Shown piece by piece: positions 26,061 to 33,139 of a stretch of 33,139 bases of DNA. Origin of the DNA: Gammaproteobacteria bacterium (GTDB lineage: Bacteria > Pseudomonadota > Gammaproteobacteria > Pseudomonadales > Pseudohongiellaceae). The notes beneath the pieces were generated by a model, which was not told the origin of the DNA, searched no databases, and saw only the letters and a list, made by a program, of their open reading frames with translations. A program made the translations under genes and the position numbers. Position 1 is the stretch's first letter. Each line of letters starts with the position of its first letter. The stretch lies in NCBI GenBank assembly GCA_016764875.1, contig JAESQX010000235.1, positions 1-33,139 on the forward strand. The letters are read 5' to 3'.

Positions 26061-29012
26061 ATGAATCGCGAACAATCACGGATGTGTGGTGCACAGGGGC
26101 TCCCTGATCAACTACAAGAGATTGTTTCACGATTTTGGCAGCGACTGGCGGAGCATCCTGATTTCGAAAATAAAGGGCTGAGTCAGCTATTCTTCGATGA
26201 TAAGAAATTTTCACAAGAAACAGCTCGCGTCTGGGCCGCCAGTGACTTCGTTGCCAACGCGATTCTGTCCAATCCTGATCTTCTGTCAGGTATTTATTCC
26301 CGGCGCGAATCCGAAATTACGAACTACCAGGAACGCCTGGAATCAGCTTTGGGCTCCCTGAAGGACGATGATTACAAGACGGGATTCGAACAGCTTAAAT
26401 CGCGATTACGTTATTTTTACCGACTGGAATTTATCCTCATAATCTGGCGTGATATCTGTGGTTATACAAACGTGCATGAGGTTTGTAATCAGATGTCTGA
26501 ACTGGCGGACGCCTCATTGCAGGTGACACTGGATTTGCTTCATTGCTGGGGTACAAAGCAGTGGGGTCAGCCCATGGCTGACGGGAAAACCCAGTCGATG
26601 GTGGTGATCGGAATGGGCAAACTCGGGGCCAGGGAACTTAATGTTTCCTCCGACATTGATCTGATTTTTGCCTATCAATCCGTGGGTAACACGGAACCTA
26701 CCGGAAACGATGTTGAACCGTTGACCAATCAGCAATTTTTTACTCGAATTGGGCAGCGCTTGATTGATGCCCTGGACAGTACCACCGAACAAGGTTTTGT
26801 CTTTCGCATGGACATGCGGCTTCGTCCCTACGGGAGTGAAGGGGCACTGGTGTTGAACTTTGACGCCATGGAAGATTATTACCAGAACCAGGGACGAGAC
26901 TGGGAACGTTATGCGTTTATCAAGGCCCGTATCGTGGCTGGAAATATCTCGCAAGGAAAGCAGTTACTGAAAAGGCTGAAGCCTTTTGTTTATAGACGCT
27001 ATCTTGATTTTGCCATGTTTGAATCGTTACGTGATATGAAATCACAGATCGATAAGCAGGCCAGGCGCGGCAAGCAGTTGACCGATATAAAACTTGGCCC
27101 AGGTGGAATCCGCGAGGTGGAATTCATAATACAGGCGCTACAACTGGTATATGGTGGCCGTGACAGTTCATTACAGCAACCATCAATCGTTCAGGCCTTT
27201 GCTAATCTGGTTCAGGGAGGCTACCTGCCAGAGTCGGCGGCCGGAGACCTTCTGTCAGCTTACGAGTTTCTTCGCAATCTTGAACACCGGCTGCAGGCAC
27301 TGGCAAATCAGCAGACTCAAAGCCTGCCCACAAATCCGCAACAGCAATTGAGAATTGCTATTGCAATGGGCTGTCAGGACTGGGATGAATTGCTGGACGC
27401 TTTGAACCAGAAACGGAGCGTTGTAAGCGAGCATTTTCGCGACGTATTGAGAACAGAAGACGAGTCAGATGAGGCAAAACAACAAGCAGACGATTGGGCC
27501 CCTTTGTGGAATCTGGAAATAACTGGCGATGACGCCCTGCAAATGTTGGTAAAGGCCGGATTCGAGGACGCCGACGGCAGTCTTGAGCGTATACAACAAT
27601 TCCGCAAGAATAAGAAATGGCTGATTCTTGGTGAACAAAGTCGAAACCGCCTGAATATTTTTATGCCGGTGCTGCTTGATGCCGTAAGCGGATCGGACAA
27701 ACCCAGCTTGTGCCTGAGTAGAGTGATGCCATTGGTAGAGGCCGTCAGTCGGCGCACGGCCTATCTGGTGTTACTGCTGGAAAATCCACAGGCATTGAAG
27801 CAGCTGGTGCTTTATTGCACGCAAAGTCCCCTTATCTCGGAATACTTAAGCAAATACCCGGTATTGCTTGATGAGTTGCTACATGTGCTCAATGAACCTC
27901 CTGATAAACGCTCTCTGGCGGATGAACTTAATGCGCAGTTAATAAGAATAGACGAGGAAAATTTTGAGGAGCAACTGAATTGCCTGCGTTATTTTAAGCA
28001 GGCACATTTGTTACAGGTAATTGCGGCGGAAGTATCCGGGGAAATGCCCTTGATGAAAGTAAGTGACTATCTAACTTTCACCGCTGAAGTAATCCTTGAT
28101 GCCGTGCTTGCCCTGTCCTGGCAGCACCTGGTTTCCAGGCACGGTTATCCCGTTCATACCGATGGCAAGTACGGTGAACCTGAATTCGCCATAGTGGGCT
28201 ATGGAAAACTTGGAGGTATTGAGCTTAGCTATAACTCGGACCTTGATCTGGTGTTTCTACATCAGGGGTCTTTGGATAAAGACACTGTTGTAACTGGCGC
28301 ACAAAAATCGATTAATAGCAGGGCTTTTTATATCAAGATGGCGCAGCGAATTATAACCATACTTGGCACTTACACGATGTCGGGCGAGCTCTATGAAGTA
28401 GACATGCGGCTTCGGCCTTCGGGGGATTCCGGTCTATTGGTCAGCTCAATAGAATCGTTTCTTGAATACCAACAGGAAAAGGCATGGACCTGGGAGCATC
28501 AGGCCCTGGTAAGGGCGCGGGGTGTTGTAGGGAATGCGCCGTTGCTGGAAAAATTTCTGCAAGTGAGAAAACAGATATTGACCCGGCAAAGAGACATTGG
28601 AACGCTTGCAGAAGAAGTAATTACCATGCGTGAACGGATGCGCAAAGAACTCACCAGCAAATCATCTTCATCCCTGGACAAAATCTCTTTTGAAATCAAA
28701 CAGGGGAAGGGCGGAATAGTTGATATCGAATTCCTGGTGCAGTACCTGGTATTGGCACACTCGCATCGGTATGAAGAATTGCTGAGCTACACGGATAATT
28801 TTAGAATACTGGAGGTGGCGCGAGAGTGTCAGTTGCTCCATGAAGATGATATGAACACGCTCATTAAGGCTTATCTCGGTTTCAGATCCGCCACACACCA
28901 GATTGCGTTGCAAACCGAAGAGGGATTGCCATCGCTGGAGAATCTTCGACAGCTGCAGTGTTCGGTAACCGCAATCTGGGACAAGGTGTTCGATTGTGTT
29001 CCCAGGCCCTGA
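26061..29012 (+). CDS. glnE: Bifunctional glutamine synthetase adenylyltransferase/adenylyl-removing enzyme
   Basis: 983 aa; two nucleotidyltransferase modules (GMGKLGARELNVSSDIDLIFAY and GYGKLGGIELSYNSDLDLVFLH), RLRPYGSEG and RLRPSGDSG, KLGPGGIREVEFIIQ. Confidence 0.97.
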   Translation: MNREQSRMCGAQGLPDQLQEIVSRFWQRLAEHPDFENKGLSQLFFDDKKFSQETARVWAASDFVANAILSNPDLLSGIYSRRESEITNYQERLESALGSLKDDDYKTGFEQLKSRLRYFYRLEFILIIWRDICGYTNVHEVCNQMSELADASLQVTLDLLHCWGTKQWGQPMADGKTQSMVVIGMGKLGARELNVSSDIDLIFAYQSVGNTEPTGNDVEPLTNQQFFTRIGQRLIDALDSTTEQGFVFRMDMRLRPYGSEGALVLNFDAMEDYYQNQGRDWERYAFIKARIVAGNISQGKQLLKRLKPFVYRRYLDFAMFESLRDMKSQIDKQARRGKQLTDIKLGPGGIREVEFIIQALQLVYGGRDSSLQQPSIVQAFANLVQGGYLPESAAGDLLSAYEFLRNLEHRLQALANQQTQSLPTNPQQQLRIAIAMGCQDWDELLDALNQKRSVVSEHFRDVLRTEDESDEAKQQADDWAPLWNLEITGDDALQMLVKAGFEDADGSLERIQQFRKNKKWLILGEQSRNRLNIFMPVLLDAVSGSDKPSLCLSRVMPLVEAVSRRTAYLVLLLENPQALKQLVLYCTQSPLISEYLSKYPVLLDELLHVLNEPPDKRSLADELNAQLIRIDEENFEEQLNCLRYFKQAHLLQVIAAEVSGEMPLMKVSDYLTFTAEVILDAVLALSWQHLVSRHGYPVHTDGKYGEPEFAIVGYGKLGGIELSYNSDLDLVFLHQGSLDKDTVVTGAQKSINSRAFYIKMAQRIITILGTYTMSGELYEVDMRLRPSGDSGLLVSSIESFLEYQQEKAWTWEHQALVRARGVVGNAPLLEKFLQVRKQILTRQRDIGTLAEEVITMRERMRKELTSKSSSSLDKISFEIKQGKGGIVDIEFLVQYLVLAHSHRYEELLSYTDNFRILEVARECQLLHEDDMNTLIKAYLGFRSATHQIALQTEEGLPSLENLRQLQCSVTAIWDKVFDCVPRP

Positions 29013-29040
29013 GCGGAGATTGATATTCAGGTAACCAACC

Positions 29041-30081
29041 ATGAGCAATGACCAGCGTATCAATCGAATGCTAATTGTTGGTCCTTCCTGGGTGGGTGAT
29101 ACGGTCATGGCACAATCCCTGCTTAAGCTGTTGCGCCAAATTCATGACGACATGGAAATCACAGTTCTGGCTCCATCGTGGAGCCAGGCGCTGCTGGCGC
29201 GTATGCCGGAAGTTGACCACGCCATAGAATTGCCATTCGGCCACGGGGAGTTAAAGCTATTACGCCGAAGAGAGTTTGCAAGGAAACTTAAAGGTCAGTT
29301 TGATAGCGCCATTATTCTACCGAATTCTTTCAAGTCGGCTCTGATTCCCTTTTTCGCCGGTGTTGGGCAGCGAACTGGCTGGCAAGGTGAATTTCGCAAT
29401 ATGCTATTGACCGATTGTAGAAAGCTGGACCCCGGCAAATACCCGCTGATGGTGCAGCGTTTTCTGGCCCTGGGCCTGGTCCCGGGAGCCGGGCTGATTA
29501 CAGATATACCCAGACCTGATCTTCACAGTGACTCCATTCACGCACGAAAAACAGCCCGGGAATTGAACCTGGATTGCGACAATAAAATTCTGGCGATCTG
29601 TCCCGGGGCAGAATTCGGTGAGGCCAAACAGTGGCCGGCCAGCCATTATGCCCGGCTGTGCGAAATTGCCTCTGCCAATGAGTGGAAGATCTGGATAATC
29701 GGCTCTGCCAATGACCGTGAAGTTGCTACTGAAATTTTTGATCAAATCGACCTGAACACGCGCTCTTCCTGCGTCAATGTGACCGGGAATACTTCATTAA
29801 GCCAAGTCGTCGACCTGCTTTATCTGGCGGGGGCCGTTGTCAGCAATGACTCGGGTCTAATGCATATTGCGGCCGCCGTAGGCTGTCCCGTTGTTGCTCT
29901 ATATGGCTCCACTTCGCCGGACTTTACACCTCCTATGGCAGACAGGGTAAAATCCCTCACTACAGACATAGCCTGTCGGCCCTGCTTTAAAAGAATTTGT
30001 CCCCTCGGGCACAAGCGCTGCCTGACCGAGATCTCAGCCGAAAGGGTTTATAAAGAGTTGAGTAAACTGACAGAAATGTAA
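29041..30081 (+). CDS. waaF: ADP-heptose:LPS heptosyltransferase II
   Basis: MLIVGPSWVGDTVMAQSLLKLL; CPGAEFGEAKQWPASHYA; SNDSGLMHIAAAVGCPVVALYGSTSPDFTPP. Confidence 0.96.
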   Translation: MSNDQRINRMLIVGPSWVGDTVMAQSLLKLLRQIHDDMEITVLAPSWSQALLARMPEVDHAIELPFGHGELKLLRRREFARKLKGQFDSAIILPNSFKSALIPFFAGVGQRTGWQGEFRNMLLTDCRKLDPGKYPLMVQRFLALGLVPGAGLITDIPRPDLHSDSIHARKTARELNLDCDNKILAICPGAEFGEAKQWPASHYARLCEIASANEWKIWIIGSANDREVATEIFDQIDLNTRSSCVNVTGNTSLSQVVDLLYLAGAVVSNDSGLMHIAAAVGCPVVALYGSTSPDFTPPMADRVKSLTTDIACRPCFKRICPLGHKRCLTEISAERVYKELSKLTEM

Positions 30082-30104
30082 TTGAACTCCGGAGTTTCAA
30101 GCAG

Positions 30105-31175
30105 TTGCGAGTCTTAATAGTAAAAGTTTCTTCCCTGGGCGATGTCATACATACGCTTCCTGCCATCACCGATGCAAAACGGGCCAATAGAGACCTCGTA
30201 TTTGACTGGGTTGTTGAAGAAAAATTTACCGAAATTCCTGCCTGGCATCCTGCCGTAGAGTCGGTGATTCCAGTTGCTATCAGGCGCTGGCGTCGAAATT
30301 GGATAAAAACCTTTATTAACTCAGATGTGGGCAGGTTCAGGAAACAGCTGCAGAATGTAGACTACGACCTGGTTATTGATGCCCAGGGATTAATCAAAAG
30401 CGGCATAGTAAGCCGGATGTCCAAGGGCCTGACCATCGGGTTAAGCAGTCGCACGATAAAGGAACCGCTGGCCACAATTTTCTATAATAAGGTGTATTCG
30501 GTGTCATGGTCGGAGCATGCTGTTGACCGGATCCGCGAACTTTTTTCACGAATTTTCAAATACGAGTACGATAAAAGCCATGTAGATTACGGGTTGGAAT
30601 TTAAACGTATTGGTATAAAAGAAAATGAGCCAAAAGAAAAGCAGCTGGTATTCCTGCATGGGACAACCTGGAAAACGAAACACTGGCCGGACCAATACTG
30701 GCGTCAACTTGGGTTGATAGCCACTGAGGCCGGTTACAAGGTGCTACTGCCCTGGGGTGATGAATCAGAAAAGGCGCGGGCAACCTTTATCGCAGGTGAC
30801 AACAAAGCTATCGACATTTTACCGCGGCAATCATTGACTGGACTTGCCATGCACATTGCCAGGTCGGCCGGGGTTATCGCCGTTGATACTGGCCTGGGCC
30901 ATCTGGCGGCGGCATTATCTACGCCGACACTGTCACTTTATGGGCCTACAGACCCAGGGTTATCCGGAACATTCGGAGCGTCGCAAATACATCTGAAATC
31001 TAAATTCGATTGCGCCCCCTGTATGAAAAAAACCTGTGCCTATTCCGGCCCTGAAATTTCTGGTGACTACGATGGGAATTCATTTCCGGTATTTCCGGCC
31101 TGTTTTTCCAGGCAGACGCCCGAGATAGTCTGGCAAAAATTCAAACAACTGATTGATGATTCGGGTGTGTCATGA
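30105..31175 (+). CDS. waaC: LPS heptosyltransferase I
   Basis: MRVLIVKVSSLGDVIHTLPAITDA; HGTTWKTKHWPDQYW; VDTGLGHLAAALSTPTLSLYGPTDPGLSG; TTG start with upstream GGAG. Confidence 0.95.
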   Translation: MRVLIVKVSSLGDVIHTLPAITDAKRANRDLVFDWVVEEKFTEIPAWHPAVESVIPVAIRRWRRNWIKTFINSDVGRFRKQLQNVDYDLVIDAQGLIKSGIVSRMSKGLTIGLSSRTIKEPLATIFYNKVYSVSWSEHAVDRIRELFSRIFKYEYDKSHVDYGLEFKRIGIKENEPKEKQLVFLHGTTWKTKHWPDQYWRQLGLIATEAGYKVLLPWGDESEKARATFIAGDNKAIDILPRQSLTGLAMHIARSAGVIAVDTGLGHLAAALSTPTLSLYGPTDPGLSGTFGASQIHLKSKFDCAPCMKKTCAYSGPEISGDYDGNSFPVFPACFSRQTPEIVWQKFKQLIDDSGVS

Positions 31176-32305
31176 AACTTGGGTTTCTGATCTATTCCTA
31201 TTTTCCTTACGGTGGGCAACAGAGGGACTTTCATCGGATTGTGCAGGTCTGTGTTGAGCGGGGCCACCAGGTTGTTGTTTATACCTTGAAATGGCAAGGA
31301 GACCTACTTGACGGAGCGACTATCAAGTTTGTACCGAATTCTTCAATTAGTCGTCTCGGGCGTTACCGGCATTTTACCCAGTGGGTTCATAATGATCTTA
31401 AAGATGATCCCTGTGATGTAGTAATAGGGTTTAATAAAATGCCCGGGCTTGATGTTTATTTTGCCGCAGACCCCTGTTTTGCCGATAAGGCTGAAAATCA
31501 GCGTGGTTTATATTATCGATTTACCTCCAGGTATCGGCATTTTAAAAAATATGAAGAAGCGGTTTTTGCCAGTGATAATAAAACCCGGGTATTGATTCTT
31601 TCATCGTTACAACGTAAAGCTTTCGAAAAATACTATCCTGATTGCGGTGCAAGAATGTATCAGGTACCACCGGGTATCGATCGTGATCGAATGGTGACTG
31701 ATGCCGCTCCGGTTATTCGGAAAAAGTTTCGCAAGGAATTTAATTTGAAGGATTCGGATCTGCTTATTATTCAGATTGGCTCAGGTTTTAAAGTTAAGGG
31801 GGTGAGTAGATCCATAAGGGCTATCGCGGCATTACCTGACGATATTCGCCGTCGAGTCAAATATTTCCTGGTGGGTCAGGATAAGCCGAATCGATACAGG
31901 AAATTGGCAAACCAGCTGGGTATTGAGGATCGGTTTACGGTATTACCCGGCCGAGACGATATTCCCCGGTTTCTGTTAGGAGCAGATCTGTTGCTGCACC
32001 CTGCTTACAGTGAAAGTGCCGGCTATGTGCTGCTTGAAGCTACAATTTCCGGTTTGCCGGTACTGACCACAAGCACCTGTGGTTATGCCGGGCATATTGA
32101 AAAGGCAGGCTCCGGATTGGTTTGTGATGAGCCCTTCGAGCAAACACAGCTTAATGAAAAACTGGTGGAGATTCTCACATCGCCTGAGCGGGAGCAGTGG
32201 ATCAATAACGGGCTTGAGTATGGCAAACAGGAGGAGCTTTACTCCCTGGCAAAGGTGGCCACCGACTTTATCGAACAATTTGGGCAAGAGGCACAGGTTT
32301 CGTAA
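31172..32305 (+). CDS. waaG: LPS core glucosyltransferase I (GT4 family)
   Basis: MKLGFLIYSYFPYGGQQRDFHRI; VPPGIDRDR; HPAYSESAGYVLLEATISGLPVLTT. Confidence 0.92.
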   Translation: MKLGFLIYSYFPYGGQQRDFHRIVQVCVERGHQVVVYTLKWQGDLLDGATIKFVPNSSISRLGRYRHFTQWVHNDLKDDPCDVVIGFNKMPGLDVYFAADPCFADKAENQRGLYYRFTSRYRHFKKYEEAVFASDNKTRVLILSSLQRKAFEKYYPDCGARMYQVPPGIDRDRMVTDAAPVIRKKFRKEFNLKDSDLLIIQIGSGFKVKGVSRSIRAIAALPDDIRRRVKYFLVGQDKPNRYRKLANQLGIEDRFTVLPGRDDIPRFLLGADLLLHPAYSESAGYVLLEATISGLPVLTTSTCGYAGHIEKAGSGLVCDEPFEQTQLNEKLVEILTSPEREQWINNGLEYGKQEELYSLAKVATDFIEQFGQEAQVS

Positions 32306-33105
32306 TGCTTTACCTCAATGACGAATTCAGTAAAACCTGGCAGGGGCAGGATCCTTTCAAGCTTGTTCAGGCAATTGAAGGCAAGATTTACCGGGAGGTA
32401 AAAAACAGAAAGACCCTGCAGTTTTCTCTGGATGGCAGAAGTTATTTCCTGAAGATGCATTTTGGTGTCGGCTGGGCTGAAATATTTAAAAATATATTGC
32501 AATTAAGATTGCCGATCACCAGTGCAGAGAACGAATGGAATGCAGTAAATCGGTTACACGATCTCAGCATAGATACCATGACAGTGGTTGCCTATGGGAA
32601 AAGGGGCCTAAGTCCGGCCGCGTTGCAATCATTTATTATCACAGAAGACCTTCACAACACGGTTAGCCTCGAAGAATTCTGTGCCCGATGGCCTGATCAG
32701 ACACCCGCTTTCGCAGTAAAGTCCGGATTAATCTATAAAGTCGCCCGTGCCGCAAGAGCCATGCACACTAATGGCATCTGCCACCGGGATTTCTATATTT
32801 GCCATTTCTTGTTGCATAAGGGTGGTGACGGGGAATTCATCAATTTGAAATCCCGCCTTTCACTTATCGATTTACACCGTGCGCTGATAAAGGAAAATCT
32901 TGGTAGTAGATGGATTGAAAAAGACATCGCCGGTTTGTATTTTTCCTGTATGGAAATAGGGCTGACCCAGCGAGACCTGTTTCGCTTTATGTGTACCTAT
33001 AAAGGCAAAGGCCTGCGTGAGACACTGGAAGAGGATGCACAATTCTGGAAGCAGGTAACTTTAAAAGCAACCGCTCTGTATGAGAAGCTGAACAGGCATC
33101 AGTAA
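32305..33105 (+). CDS. waaP: LPS core heptose(I) kinase
   Basis: 266 aa; kinase-like ICHRDFYICHFLL and SLIDLHRA; waaF-C-G-P order. Confidence 0.92.
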   Translation: MLYLNDEFSKTWQGQDPFKLVQAIEGKIYREVKNRKTLQFSLDGRSYFLKMHFGVGWAEIFKNILQLRLPITSAENEWNAVNRLHDLSIDTMTVVAYGKRGLSPAALQSFIITEDLHNTVSLEEFCARWPDQTPAFAVKSGLIYKVARAARAMHTNGICHRDFYICHFLLHKGGDGEFINLKSRLSLIDLHRALIKENLGSRWIEKDIAGLYFSCMEIGLTQRDLFRFMCTYKGKGLRETLEEDAQFWKQVTLKATALYEKLNRHQ

Positions 33106-33139
33106 TTCGCTATGAGGAAATTAACCAGCAAAGATTTGG

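Noticed and set aside
1-33139. tRNA, rRNA, CRISPR arrays, transposases, integrases or phage genes
   Set aside because: None recognised on either strand, so there is no direct sign that the accessory cluster is a mobile island.

Overview
The window is a gammaproteobacterial chromosomal segment. Conserved housekeeping blocks flank an accessory gene cluster of about 15 kb. Left block: thiG (partial), thiS, a DUF423 membrane protein, rpoH, ftsX-ftsE-ftsY (minus), rsmD, a YheT-like hydrolase, coaD, mutM (minus) and a stand-alone hyuA-like gene. Right block: glnE followed by LPS-core genes waaF-waaC-waaG-waaP. Between them (about 10.55-25.88 kb, all + strand, several genes overlapping) is a cell-envelope cluster. 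It encodes: a secreted TPR protein with a TonB-C-like C-terminus; a poly-Ser lipoprotein with a 39-bp minisatellite; a Gly-zipper lipoprotein; a TM-anchored TPR protein; a TM-anchored PEGA-repeat protein with an FGE/SUMF1-like domain lacking the catalytic cysteines; a small acidic exported peptide; an ExbB/TolQ/MotA-like channel protein; a degenerate Hsp70/actin-like protein with an FHA-like tail; two vWA proteins whose N-terminal TM helix (SxAFLDVMSCGFGA) resembles the Asp-bearing helix of ExbD/TolR; two more lipoproteins; and an M48 lipoprotein protease. My main hypothesis is that this is an undescribed ExbBD/TonB-type, proton-motive-force-driven envelope machine in which intact vWA domains replace the usual periplasmic domains of ExbD/MotB. 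Its function cannot be determined from sequence alone. All family assignments are by eye from motifs; no database search was run.
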